This document shows positions 41,305-52,493 of a stretch of DNA of 64,000 nucleotides, piece by piece. The stretch is taken from the NCBI RefSeq assembly GCF_030269325.1, contig NZ_BSTD01000003.1, forward strand, positions 1-64,000, read 5' to 3'. A program made the translations under genes and the position numbers. The DNA comes from Amycolatopsis sp. NBRC 101858 (GTDB taxonomy: Bacteria; Actinomycetota; Actinomycetes; Mycobacteriales; Pseudonocardiaceae). Under the pieces are notes generated by a model. It searched no databases and was not told the origin of the DNA. It was given only the letters and a program-made list of their open reading frames with translations. Within the stretch, counting starts at the first letter, position 1, and each line of letters starts with the position of its first letter.

Positions 41305-42875
41305 GAAGCCGCCTCCTGCCGTGGCAGCCGCACGGTGAACACCGCGCCGCCGTCGTGCCCGACGTCGACCGTGCCGCCGTAGCGGCGGACCGCCTGGCCG
41401 ACCAGCGCCAGGCCGAGCCCGTGGCCGTCCTCGGCTTTCGTCGACCAGCCGCGGCGGAAGACGTCGGCGTCCTCGGGGACGCCGGGGCCGGTGTCGGCGA
41501 CGCGCAGCAGCAGCTCCCCCGGGCCGGCGTGGGCCGTGACGACCACGGCCGGTTTGCCGGGCCCGCGCACGGCCGCGTCGATGCCGTTGTCGATCAGGTT
41601 GCCGAGGATGGTCACCAGGTCGCGGGCCGCGACGCCGAGCGAGACGTCGTCGATCACCGTGTCCGGCGTGATCGTCAGTTCGACCCCGCGCTCGCTCGCT
41701 TCGGCGGCCTTGCCCAGCAGCAGCGCGGCGAGCACCGGCTCGGCGACGGCGCCGACGACGCGGTCGGTCAGCTCCTGGGCGAGCGCGAGCTCGGCCGTCG
41801 CGAACTCGACGGCCTGCTCCGGCTGGCCGATCTCCACCAGCGAAACGACGGTGTGGAGCCGGTTCGCCGCCTCGTGCGCTTGCGACCGCAGCGCCTCCGC
41901 GAGACCGCGGGCGGTGGTCAGTTCGCCGGTGAGCGCCTGCAGTTCCGTGTGGTCGCGCAGGACGACGACGGTGCCCTGCGAGCGGCCGCCCATGCGGACC
42001 GCGGTCGTGCTGACCAGGAGCACGCGGGCGTCGGTCAGGTGCAGTTCCTCGGCGCGGTTCTCCGCCGAGGTGAACGCTTCCGCCAGCTCGGCGGGCAGGC
42101 CCAGCGACGCCAGCTCGCGCCCGACCGGGTCGGCGTCGAGGCCGAGGAGGGCCCGCGCGCCGTCGTTGCACAGGCCGATGCGCCCGTCGCGGCCGACGAG
42201 CAGCACGCCCTCGCGGACCGAGTGCAGCACGGCTTCGTGGTACTCGAAGAGGTTGCTCAGCTCGTCCGGCGCGACCCCGCGGGTCTGGCGCCGCAGCCGG
42301 GCGCTGATCAGCCAGCCGCCCAGCGCCCCGACCAGCAGCACGCCGCCGGCGACACCGAACAACGGCCAGAGCCGTTCGCGCAGCTCCGCCGAGATCGCCG
42401 AGACGATGATCCCGACGGCGACCAGCGCGACCACCCGGTGGTCCGGGCCGAACACCGGCACGACCGTGCGCACCGACGGTCCGAGCGAACCGGTGTAGGT
42501 CTCGGTGTAGTCCTGCCCCTGCTGCGCCTGCGCGATGGTCCCGATGTAGTGCTGCCCGATCAGCTTCGGGTTCGGGTGCGTGTAGCGGATCCCGGCCGGG
42601 CTCATGATCGTGATGAAGTCGACGCCGGTGTCGGCCTGCACGCGGATCGCGAACGGCTGCAGCGTCGCGCTGGGGTTCGCGGTCGCCGCCGCGGCGGCGA
42701 CGGTCGGCGCGTCGGCCACCGCCGTGGCGATGGCCCGGACCTGGTCGCGCGCGTTCTCGTCCACCGCACGGGACGCGTCGAGGTAGGCGAACGTGATCCC
42801 GGCGCCGGCGAGCACGCAGAGCACCGCCAGCTGCAGCACGAGCAGCTGGCGGGCCAGGCTCCAGCGGGACCGCAT
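41301..42875 (-). CDS. CitA/DcuS-type sensor histidine kinase
   Basis: The 524-residue membrane kinase has TM1 at about 7-31, an extracellular PASp sensor domain (VQADTGVDFITIMSPAGIRY typical of citrate/dicarboxylate sensors), TM2 near residues 170-190, a cytoplasmic PAS domain, a DHp histidine in SQAHEAANRLHTVVS and an ATPase domain with NLIDNGIDAA and GLGLALV. The ATG at 42875 with GAGGTG upstream is preferred to a frame 22 codons longer. It probably senses external C4-dicarboxylates for control of dctA. Confidence 0.92.
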   Translation of the reverse strand: MRSRWSLARQLLVLQLAVLCVLAGAGITFAYLDASRAVDENARDQVRAIATAVADAPTVAAAAATANPSATLQPFAIRVQADTGVDFITIMSPAGIRYTHPNPKLIGQHYIGTIAQAQQGQDYTETYTGSLGPSVRTVVPVFGPDHRVVALVAVGIIVSAISAELRERLWPLFGVAGGVLLVGALGGWLISARLRRQTRGVAPDELSNLFEYHEAVLHSVREGVLLVGRDGRIGLCNDGARALLGLDADPVGRELASLGLPAELAEAFTSAENRAEELHLTDARVLLVSTTAVRMGGRSQGTVVVLRDHTELQALTGELTTARGLAEALRSQAHEAANRLHTVVSLVEIGQPEQAVEFATAELALAQELTDRVVGAVAEPVLAALLLGKAAEASERGVELTITPDTVIDDVSLGVAARDLVTILGNLIDNGIDAAVRGPGKPAVVVTAHAGPGELLLRVADTGPGVPEDADVFRRGWSTKAEDGHGLGLALVGQAVRRYGGTVDVGHDGGAVFTVRLPRQEAAS

Positions 42876-43032
42876 CGTCGGGGGCACCTCCTCATACCAG
42901 CACACGCGCGCTCCGGTGTCCGAACAGGACAGGGCGATCATCGCGCGAACTCAATGAACACAAGTGAGCCGGGTCACCCGAGTGCGCCTACAGTGTGCCG
43001 CAACCTGGAACACCCCTGAGCTGGAGGCAACG

Positions 43033-44394
43033 GTGCCGACCCCACCGACGACCGAGGAGACCCCGCGCAAGCGGGACAAGACCCACTACCTGTACCTGGC
43101 CGTGATCGTCGCGGTCGCGCTCGGGATCCTGGTGGGCTTCCTCTTCCCGGGCTTCGCCAAGGGCCTCAAGCCCCTCGGCGACGGCTTCGTCAACCTGATC
43201 AAGATGATGATCACGCCGATCATCTTCTGCACCATCGTCATCGGCGTCGGCTCGGTCGCGAAGGCGGCCAAGGTCGGCAAAGTCGGTCTGATGGCGTTGT
43301 TCTACTTCATCATCATGTCGACCTTCGCCCTGGCGATCGGCCTGGTCGTCGGCAACATCCTGCACCCCGGCACCGGCCTGCACCTCAACCCGGCCGACGT
43401 GAAGAGCGTCCAGAAGTCCGCCGGTGGCGCCGAAGGCCCGGTCGACTTCCTGCTCGGCATCATCCCGAAGACGCTCGTCTCCGCCTTCACCGAAGGCGAG
43501 GTGCTGCAGACCCTGCTGGTCGCGCTGCTCGTCGGGTTCGCCCTGCAGAAGCTGGGCTCGAAGGGCGCGCCGATCCTGCGCGGCATCGAGCACATCCAGC
43601 GCCTGGTGTTCCGGGTCCTCGCCATGATCATGTGGGCCGCCCCGATCGGCGCGTTCGGCGCCATCGCCGCGGTGGTCGGCGCGACCGGCTGGGCCGCGCT
43701 GAAGAGCCTCGCGGTGATCATGATCGGGTTCTACGCGACCTGCCTGGTGTTCGTGTTCGTGGTCCTCGGGATCGTGCTGTGGCTCGGGGCCCGCGTCTTC
43801 ATCTGGAACCTGCTGCGCTACCTCGGCCGCGAGTTCCTGCTGATCCTGTCGACGTCGTCGTCGGAGTCGGCGCTGCCGCGGCTGATCGCGAAGATGGAGC
43901 ACGTCGGCGTCAGCAAGTCCGTCGTCGGCATCACCGTCCCGACCGGCTACTCGTTCAACCTCGACGGCACGGCGATCTACCTGACCATGGCGACGTTGTT
44001 CATCGCCGCCGCGCAGGACGAACCGCTGTCCATCGGATCGCAGATCGGCCTGCTGGCGTTCATGATCATCGCGTCCAAGGGTGCGGCGGGCGTCAGCGGC
44101 TCGGGCATCGCGACCCTGGCGAGCGGCCTGCAGTCGCACCGGCCGGAACTGGTCAACGGCGTCGGCTTCATCCTCGGCATCGACCGGTTCATGTCGGAAG
44201 CCCGCGCGCTGACGAACTTCGCGGGCAACGCCGTCGCGACCGTCCTCATCGGAAACTGGACGAAGGAGTTCGACCGCGAGAAGGCGCACCGCGTCTTCGC
44301 CGGGCAGGAACCCTTCGACGAAGCCACGATGCTCGACGATCACAGCCACGCGGCGGGCACCGACGACATGGACGGCCCGGAACCGGCCAAGTAA
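43033..44394 (+). CDS. dctA: C4-dicarboxylate:cation symporter DctA
   Basis: The 453-residue DAACS-family carrier imports succinate, fumarate, malate or related acids with protons or sodium. It has the serine-rich re-entrant motif STSSSESALPRL, then TGYSFNLDGTAIYLTMA and ALTNFAGNAVATVL, hallmarks of DctA/GltP. The GTG start has GGAGG 5 nt upstream and begins PTPPTTEETPRKRDK; a longer frame from 42964 is not needed. It is divergent from the sensor kinase, with 157 nt for shared control, and is followed by a clear terminator. Confidence 0.93.
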   Translation: MPTPPTTEETPRKRDKTHYLYLAVIVAVALGILVGFLFPGFAKGLKPLGDGFVNLIKMMITPIIFCTIVIGVGSVAKAAKVGKVGLMALFYFIIMSTFALAIGLVVGNILHPGTGLHLNPADVKSVQKSAGGAEGPVDFLLGIIPKTLVSAFTEGEVLQTLLVALLVGFALQKLGSKGAPILRGIEHIQRLVFRVLAMIMWAAPIGAFGAIAAVVGATGWAALKSLAVIMIGFYATCLVFVFVVLGIVLWLGARVFIWNLLRYLGREFLLILSTSSSESALPRLIAKMEHVGVSKSVVGITVPTGYSFNLDGTAIYLTMATLFIAAAQDEPLSIGSQIGLLAFMIIASKGAAGVSGSGIATLASGLQSHRPELVNGVGFILGIDRFMSEARALTNFAGNAVATVLIGNWTKEFDREKAHRVFAGQEPFDEATMLDDHSHAAGTDDMDGPEPAK

Positions 44395-44440
44395 CCCCCG
44401 AAACGTTCGTGCTCACGCCCCCGCTGAGCACGAGCCACGA

Positions 44441-44481
44441 CGGGCCGCTGTGCGAGTTCCCCGACTTCGCGCAGCGGCCCG
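44441..44481 (+). terminator. Terminator after dctA
   Basis: CGGGCCGCTG pairs with CAGCGGCCCG; the gap includes a further GCGA/TCGC step. TTT follows on the plus strand. It is 47 nt after the dctA stop and 12 nt from the convergent hxlR stop, so may serve both. Confidence 0.75.
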
Positions 44482-44492
44482 TTTCCACGTCT

Positions 44493-44894
44493 TCAGCAGG
44501 CGGCGTGCCCGTCGTAGACGACGCGCGCCGCGGCGATGTCCTCGCGGTGCCGCTCCGCCCAGCCGAGCAGGCCGCTCAGCGACTGGTACAGCTCCTTCGC
44601 CATCGGCGTGGCTTCGTACTCCACGCGCGGCGGGACCGTCGGGTAGATCGTGCGCTCCAGCAGGCCGTCGCGCTCGAGGTTGCGCAGCGTCAACGTCAGC
44701 ATCCGGCGGCTGATCCCGTTGACCGCGCGTTCCAGCTCGGTGAAGCGCACCGGGCCGCGGATGGCCTCCAGGAGGATGCCGATCGCCCACTTGCCGCTGA
44801 TCCGGTTGATGACCTCCAGCACCGTGCAGACATCGAGTTTCTCCGGGTCGATCTCGGTGACCTGGACAGGTACACCGATGTTCCCCTGGGACAT
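44493..44894 (-). CDS. HxlR-family transcriptional regulator
   Basis: The 133-residue winged-helix protein has the HxlR signature: Cys23 in the DVCTVLEVINRISGKWAIGIL stretch, RFTELERAVNGISRRMLTLTL and YEATPMAKEL. Such regulators often use cysteine oxidation or small-molecule sensing. It is divergent from an EmrB/QacA-type efflux gene with a 7-bp inverted repeat between them, so it probably controls that pump and itself. Confidence 0.92.
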   Translation of the reverse strand: MSQGNIGVPVQVTEIDPEKLDVCTVLEVINRISGKWAIGILLEAIRGPVRFTELERAVNGISRRMLTLTLRNLERDGLLERTIYPTVPPRVEYEATPMAKELYQSLSGLLGWAERHREDIAAARVVYDGHAAC

Positions 44895-44935
44895 GAAAGT
44901 GCCTCCTTACGAGCGCACCCATGGTCACACATGAT

Positions 44936-44958
44936 GGGCACTGTTACAAGAAGTGCCC
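44936..44958. promoter_or_regulatory. Inverted repeat, candidate HxlR operator
   Basis: GGGCACT and AGTGCCC are separated by nine bases (GTTACAAGA), midway between the divergent hxlR and MFS starts (42 nt to each). The spacer contains a TTACAA-like -10. Assignment to HxlR is by position. Confidence 0.45.
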
Positions 44959-44999
44959 TGGCACCGACCAGGGGGAACGCTCATCCGGAGGGGCCTCAC

Positions 45000-46400
45000 A
45001 TGGCCGAGAACCATCCCACTCGCTCCCGCGGCCTCGCACTGGCGGTGCTGTGCGCCGCGTCGCTGATGGTCGTGCTCGACAGCAGCATCGTCGCGGTGGC
45101 GCTGCCCGCGATCCAGGCCGACCTCGGCTTCACGCCCGCCGGCCTCGCCTGGGTCGTCACGGCGTACCTGGTCGCCTTCGGCGGCCTGCTGCTGATCTCC
45201 GGCCGGCTCGGCGACCTGCTCGGCCGCCGCCGCGTCTTCCTCGGCGGGCTCGGCCTGTTCACGCTCGCGTCTCTCGTCGCGGGGCTGGCTTCGGACGCGG
45301 GTGTCCTCGTCGTCTCGCGGTTCGCGCAGGGTGTCGGCGGCGCGCTCGCGTCGGCGGTGGTGCTCGGCATGATCGTCACGATGTACCCCGAGCCGCGGGC
45401 CCGGGCTCGCGCGATCGGCGTCTACAGCTTCACGCAGGCCGCGGGCGCGTCGATCGGGCTCATCGCGGGCGGCGCGCTGACGCAGGCGCTGAGCTGGCAC
45501 TGGACGTTCTACGTCAACCTGCCGATCGGCGTGGTCGCGCTGGTGCTGGCGGTCCGCGTGGTCGAGGCCGACCGCGGCCCGGGCCTGCGGGCCGGCCTGG
45601 ACGTCCTCGGCGCGGTGCTGGTCACCGCCGCGGTGATGCTCGGCGTGTACGGGATTTCGTCGTCCGCCTGGGGTGCGCTGGTCGCGGCCGCGGTGCTGCT
45701 GGCCGCGTTCGTGCTGCGGCAGGCGAAGGCGCGCACGCCGTTGCTGCCGCTGCGGCTGTTCCGGATCCGCGCGGTCACCGGCGCGAACGTGGTGATGGTG
45801 CTGATGGTCGCCGGGATGCTGGGCTTCCAGTTCGTCACGGCGTTGTACCTGCAGCAGGTGCTGGGCCTCGACGCGCTGCGGACCGGCGTCGCGTTCCTTC
45901 CGGTGCCGCTGGTGATCGCGGTGGCGTCCCTGGGTTTCGCGGAGAAGCTCGCGTCGCGGTTCGGGCCGCGGACGGTGCTGCTGTCCGGCTTGGGCCTGGT
46001 GATCGCGGGCTTGCTGCTGCTGACGCAGGTGTCCGGCGGTTACTTCACCGGCGTCCTGCCCCCGCTGCTGCTGATGGGCCTCGGCGCGGGCGCGGCGATC
46101 CCGGCGCTGATGGGACTAGCGATGTCGGACGTCGCCGCCGAGGATGCGGGCGTGGCGTCCGGCCTGATCAACACGACCCAGCAGGTCGGTGCGGCCCTGG
46201 GTACGGCGGTGCTGGCTTCGGTGGCCGCGTCCCGCACGGCGAGCCTGAGTTCGCTCGACCACCGGGAGGCCTTGGCATCGGGGTTCCGGCTGGCGTACGG
46301 GGTCAGCGCGGGCTTCCTGATCGCGGCGGTGGCGCTGGGAGCCGCGGTGCTGGCGCGCCGGACCGTCGCTCCCGAGCCCGAGGTCTGCGTGGCGGGGTAG
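45000..46400 (+). CDS. MFS drug efflux transporter (DHA2, EmrB/QacA type)
   Basis: The 466-residue protein has about 14 hydrophobic segments, motif C-like LMVVLDSSIVAVALPAI in helix 1, motif A SGRLGDLLGRRRVF and the family pattern VGAALGTAVLASVAA near the end. It exports hydrophobic or cationic compounds using the proton gradient; the substrate is not predictable. GGAGGGG lies 7 nt before the ATG. Likely repressed by the divergent HxlR protein. Confidence 0.9.
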   Translation: MAENHPTRSRGLALAVLCAASLMVVLDSSIVAVALPAIQADLGFTPAGLAWVVTAYLVAFGGLLLISGRLGDLLGRRRVFLGGLGLFTLASLVAGLASDAGVLVVSRFAQGVGGALASAVVLGMIVTMYPEPRARARAIGVYSFTQAAGASIGLIAGGALTQALSWHWTFYVNLPIGVVALVLAVRVVEADRGPGLRAGLDVLGAVLVTAAVMLGVYGISSSAWGALVAAAVLLAAFVLRQAKARTPLLPLRLFRIRAVTGANVVMVLMVAGMLGFQFVTALYLQQVLGLDALRTGVAFLPVPLVIAVASLGFAEKLASRFGPRTVLLSGLGLVIAGLLLLTQVSGGYFTGVLPPLLLMGLGAGAAIPALMGLAMSDVAAEDAGVASGLINTTQQVGAALGTAVLASVAASRTASLSSLDHREALASGFRLAYGVSAGFLIAAVALGAAVLARRTVAPEPEVCVAG

Positions 46401-46408
46401 CCCGGAGT

Positions 46409-46852
46409 TCAGGCCAGGTAGGCCGCAAGGCCGCGGTGGCCCCGCCGCATCATCAGCGCGTGGTTCGCGCGGAACAGCGGCCGGGCCACCGCGTCGAGCC
46501 GCCGCAGCAGCTCCTTGCGAGCCTGGACGTCCTGGGTGATCTCCAAGAGCGTGTCCGCGCCCGCCGCGCGGACCGCTCCGGCCAGCACCCCGTCCAGGTC
46601 GCCGCTCAACCGGACCCGCAGCAGGCCCGCTCGCTCGTCCTGGTGGTCCCGGTGCATCCGGACCACCAAGCGGAACGGGAGCCGGGACCGGCAGGTCAGC
46701 TCGGCGGTGTCGTCGTCCACCCGGCGCACCGTGCGGACGTCCGACCACCACCGCGGGTAGCCGGCGAGGTCGGTGACCGCGCCGAACACCCGCTCGGGCG
46801 CGGTACCGGGCAGCAGCCACGTGCTGCTGAATCGGTAGCGCGCGCCCGTCAC
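46409..46852 (-). CDS. SRPBCC (START-like) family protein
   Basis: A 147-residue protein with the helix-grip fold pattern: RYRFSSTWLLPGTAPERVFG, YPRWWSDVRTV and a long C-terminal helix (LLRRLDAVARPLFRANHALMM). These polyketide-cyclase/dehydrase-like proteins bind hydrophobic ligands; no specific function can be read. The GTG start is 4 nt after the anti-sigma stop, so it is probably the last gene of the sigma-factor operon, and it is convergent with the MFS gene. Confidence 0.8.
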   Translation of the reverse strand: MTGARYRFSSTWLLPGTAPERVFGAVTDLAGYPRWWSDVRTVRRVDDDTAELTCRSRLPFRLVVRMHRDHQDERAGLLRVRLSGDLDGVLAGAVRAAGADTLLEITQDVQARKELLRRLDAVARPLFRANHALMMRRGHRGLAAYLA

Positions 46853-46856
46853 GGCC

Positions 46857-47576
46857 TCACACCTGGGCCGAGACCAGCTTCCGGCCGTCCACCGTGACGA
46901 TGTCGACCGACTTCACGTCGTCGGGCGCGACCAGCGCGGACCCGTCGAGCGAGAAGCCCTGGCTCTCCCACTTCTCCGACACTTTCCAGCTGCCGGCGGT
47001 GACCGCCTGGCCGTCCTTCGTGACGACCTGCAGCAGGCACTGCTCCCCGGCCTTGACGCCCTTCACGGCGACGTTGACCCGGACCCAGCCCTGGAAGGGA
47101 GCCACCGACGCGGCCAGCTGCACGCCGGTCGTCGGATCACGCCCTTCGACGCTCTTCGTGCCCGGGACTTCCGTCGGCTGTGCGGGAATCGCGATGTCCG
47201 AACCGGAGGAACTCGTCTGCCGGCCGACCAGGATCCCGCCGCCGAGCGCGGCCACGACCAGCACCGCCGCCGCGACCAGGGCCAGGCCCCGCCGTGACGA
47301 ACCGCCGGAGCGGACCGGTGCCGCCTCTTCTTCGTCGCGCACCCGCCGCAGGGTCTTCTGCAGCAGCAGGTCCCCGCCTTCGGGCGGCCCGTCGAGGAAC
47401 GCCTCGGGCGGCACCTCGTCGAGCGACTCGCGCAACGCCACGAGCTCGTTCAGGTCGAACCGGCACTGCGCGCAGGTCTGCAGGTGCCGCCGCTCGAAGT
47501 CGGCCGCCTCCCCGGGATCGAGCGCGCCGAGGGCGTACGCGCCGAGCTGCGTGTGACTCTCGTCGACCGAGTTCAT
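46857..47576 (-). CDS. Anti-sigma factor with zinc-binding ZAS domain
   Basis: The 239-residue single-pass membrane protein has the zinc-anti-sigma motif His31-X3-Cys35-X2-Cys38 in the N-terminal cytoplasmic domain, a membrane helix at about 95-118 (LALVAAAVLVVAALGGG) and an extracellular RskA-like beta domain (FQGWVRVNVAVKGVKAGEQC). It should hold the sigma factor encoded upstream until a redox or envelope signal releases it. Coupled to the sigma gene by ATGA. Confidence 0.93.
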   Translation of the reverse strand: MNSVDESHTQLGAYALGALDPGEAADFERRHLQTCAQCRFDLNELVALRESLDEVPPEAFLDGPPEGGDLLLQKTLRRVRDEEEAAPVRSGGSSRRGLALVAAAVLVVAALGGGILVGRQTSSSGSDIAIPAQPTEVPGTKSVEGRDPTTGVQLAASVAPFQGWVRVNVAVKGVKAGEQCLLQVVTKDGQAVTAGSWKVSEKWESQGFSLDGSALVAPDDVKSVDIVTVDGRKLVSAQV

Positions 47577-48226
47577 CGCGCCACCTCCGTTCCGCTCGAA
47601 ATCATCGCTGCTCTCAGTGCTCTCAGTGCGTAGTACGACCTTGATTTCACGGTACCCGGTGCGACGCCCAGTGTTCTCGCCGCTTCGGCCACCGTCCGTC
47701 CCCGGTAGTAGATCTCCACCAGGACCTCTCGGTGCTCGTTAGAAAGGCCGTCCATCGCGCCGAGCACCGTCATCGAGTCGACCACGCCCTGGGCGTGATC
47801 GCGCTCGACGGCCGGCGTCGGCACGCCTTCGGCCGGTTCGGCCACCTCCTGTGGCCGGGCCGCCCGGGCACGTGCCCGGTCGGTGACCAGGTTGCGCGCG
47901 ACGGTCAGCAACCAGCCGCGCACCGAGCCCTTCCCGTCGTTCTGCAGGTCGTCCGCGTGTTTCCACGCTCTTACCAGCGTCTCCTGGACCACGTCCTCGG
48001 CTGCCGCCCGATCACCGGTCAGCCTCGTCGCGTAGGCCAGCAGGCTCCGCCCGTGTTCGGCGTAGAGCTGCCGAATCAGGTCCTCGCCTTTGGCCTTCTT
48101 AGGCCGCCTGCCTCCTATGGCCACCCTCGTCCTCCCGACGGTGTTCTGAGTCGTCGAGGACAGTAGTGCAACCCTCAGCTCCACCGGCGGTGCGTGCGTC
48201 GAGCGCAGCGCGACCATGGTGTTCAT
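47573..48226 (-). CDS. ECF RNA polymerase sigma factor
   Basis: Group 4 sigma factor. Region 2 is at about residues 52-120 (LLAYATRLTGDRAAAEDVVQ, then ETLVRAWKH) and region 4 at about 155-205 (LSNEHREVLVEIYYRGRTVA, then EAARTLGVAPGTVKSR). The ATG at 48226 gives 217 residues with an unusual N-terminal extension of about 35; a GTG at 48121 would give a more ordinary length. GAGGAAGGA supports the ATG. It forms a sigma/anti-sigma pair with the next gene and lies just downstream of a PF03640 lipoprotein gene, probably part of the same regulon. Confidence 0.92.
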   Translation of the reverse strand: MNTMVALRSTHAPPVELRVALLSSTTQNTVGRTRVAIGGRRPKKAKGEDLIRQLYAEHGRSLLAYATRLTGDRAAAEDVVQETLVRAWKHADDLQNDGKGSVRGWLLTVARNLVTDRARARAARPQEVAEPAEGVPTPAVERDHAQGVVDSMTVLGAMDGLSNEHREVLVEIYYRGRTVAEAARTLGVAPGTVKSRSYYALRALRAAMISSGTEVAR

Positions 48227-48255
48227 CGGCTGCCCGTCCTTCCTCGTTCTGCCCG

Positions 48256-48270
48256 GAAACCGTCGGTTTC
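48256..48270 (-). terminator. Small palindrome at the end of the PF03640 lipoprotein gene
   Basis: GAAACCG and CGGTTTC flank a single T, overlapping the stop codon of the minus-strand lipoprotein gene and 30 nt before the sigma gene. It is too short for a confident terminator and may be an operator of the sigma operon. Confidence 0.3.
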
Positions 48271-48787
48271 AGTAGCCGGAGCCACCGGCCGCGGGCTGCC
48301 CCTGGGCGCCCGCGGTGATCTTGGAGCCGTCCGGTGCGACGGCGAACCAGGTGCCGTTGGCGCCCTGGCCGTTCATCTGCCCGGGGGCCTTGTCGCCGGA
48401 GAACTCGTACAGCGCCCAGCCGTTGAGCGTGAGCTGCTTGCTGCCGTCCGGCCGCGCGACCGTGCCGACCTGGCTGTCCTGGATGCCCTCGAGCATCGGC
48501 GAGCCCTCCCCGGCCAGCGCCGGCGGCCAGGTGGTGGCGCATTCGCCGTCGCAGTGGGTCATCGGCGGCGTCGCCATGTCCTTGTCGAACCGGTAGAGCG
48601 TCTTGCCCGCGGCGTCGGTGACGACCGTCCCGACCCCCGCGACCTGCGTCGCGGCGAGCATCACGTGCCCGGGCTGGCCGTGGTCCGGGTTCCCGGCCCC
48701 CGCGGAGGCCATGTCGCCGCAGGCCGACAGGGGTGCGACGACGGCGATCGCGGCGGCGCACAGACTGGCCGTCCGGATACGGTTCAT
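48269..48787 (-). CDS. Lipoprotein with secreted PF03640 repeats
   Basis: The 172-residue precursor has a lipobox PLSACG (Cys about 23). Two copies of the PF03640 repeat follow: one with GKTLYRFDKDMATPP, CDGECATTWPPAL, the other with NGWALYEFSGDKAPGQMNGQ and GTWFAV. Proteins of this family are often encoded next to ECF sigma/anti-sigma pairs; some are proposed to bind metals or take part in redox chemistry through the aromatic and Cys residues, but the role is unproven. ATG at 48787 is chosen over a longer frame because of the signal peptide and GGAGAG upstream. Confidence 0.86.
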   Translation of the reverse strand: MNRIRTASLCAAAIAVVAPLSACGDMASAGAGNPDHGQPGHVMLAATQVAGVGTVVTDAAGKTLYRFDKDMATPPMTHCDGECATTWPPALAGEGSPMLEGIQDSQVGTVARPDGSKQLTLNGWALYEFSGDKAPGQMNGQGANGTWFAVAPDGSKITAGAQGQPAAGGSGY

Positions 48788-49008
48788 GACGTTCTCTCCT
48801 CGGTGAGGGCGGCACCGCCGTCCGGCGGACCTCGACACCTGAGACACGGACGGTTGCGGGAAACGGTTCAGCGGGGTTTCGCGCGATTCGGTGCCGGTCC
48901 GGGGCCGGATTGGTGCGTTCCGGTGATCGGCACGACCTTGTCGCCGTGCGGGCGGCTTCCTAAGCTGATCACGTTCGCCGCCGCCCCCGCTTCACCCCGG
49001 GAGCCGCT

Positions 49009-49551
49009 GTGTCCGTGAAACCCCTCGTCGTCGTGGCGCTGCTGGCCGCGGGCTGTTCCACCACCGCGCCGCCGCCGTCCTTCACCGCTTCGCTGACGTC
49101 ACCGACCGACGTGGTGTTGACGTGGCCTGACGACGGCGCCGGCCACCGCGTCGAGTACGCGAACGACCCCGCGGGGCCGTGGACGACGCTGCGGTTCCTG
49201 CCCGCCCACACGACGAGCTACCACCACCCGGACCTGATTCCCCGGACGCCGTTCTACTACCGGGAGCAGCCGTTCACCGGCCCGGTCTCGGCCGACCTGC
49301 ACGAGGTGCCCGCCGGCGACACGGTGACGTTCACCTGGACCGACCGCACGAGCGACGAAGCCGGCTTCCTGCTGGAGATCCGGCGGCCGGGCGCGCCGGA
49401 CTACGACCCGGTCGAAGTGACCGACCCGGACACCACGACGTGCGTGCTGTCCGTGCTCCCGGGCGAGGAGGGCTCGGCCTACCGGCTGCGGACACTGCAC
49501 TACGGCCCGCTCTCCCCGGTGGTCCACCAGACCACCGGGGAGGAGCGGTGA
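49009..49551 (+). CDS. Putative lipoprotein with fibronectin type III-like domain
   Basis: The 180-residue precursor has a short signal with lipobox LLAAGC (Cys16). Two beta-sandwich-like segments follow (DVVLTWPDDGAGHRVEYAND and DTVTFTWTDRTSDEAGFLLE), with the W and Y pattern of fibronectin type III folds. Function unknown. GTG start with GGGAG upstream. It ends 4 nt from the convergent uvrA stop, and a perfect 11-bp hairpin lies within its last codons. Confidence 0.7.
   Translation: MSVKPLVVVALLAAGCSTTAPPPSFTASLTSPTDVVLTWPDDGAGHRVEYANDPAGPWTTLRFLPAHTTSYHHPDLIPRTPFYYREQPFTGPVSADLHEVPAGDTVTFTWTDRTSDEAGFLLEIRRPGAPDYDPVEVTDPDTTTCVLSVLPGEEGSAYRLRTLHYGPLSPVVHQTTGEER
49514..49540 (-). terminator. 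Terminator-like hairpin inside the lipoprotein gene tail, after uvrA
   Basis: CCCCGGTGGTC and its exact complement flank loop CACCA. It is 15 nt beyond the uvrA stop on the minus strand and lies in the last 13 codons of the convergent lipoprotein gene, so the terminator is also coding sequence. Confidence 0.65.
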
Positions 49552-49555
49552 GCCC

Positions 49556-52417
<2,862 letters not shown>

Positions 52418-52461
52418 GCCAGGGTCCCTTCAGTGTCATTCTCAGCTGCGGTCGCCGACCC

Positions 52462-52490
52462 GGAGAGGAGGCTGCACGGGCGGCCTCTCC
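52462..52490 (-). terminator. Possible terminator after the acyltransferase gene
   Basis: GGAGAGG pairs with CCTCTCC across a 15-nt loop, starting 4 nt after the stop of the minus-strand acyltransferase gene. Confidence 0.45.
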
Positions 52491-52493
52491 ATG

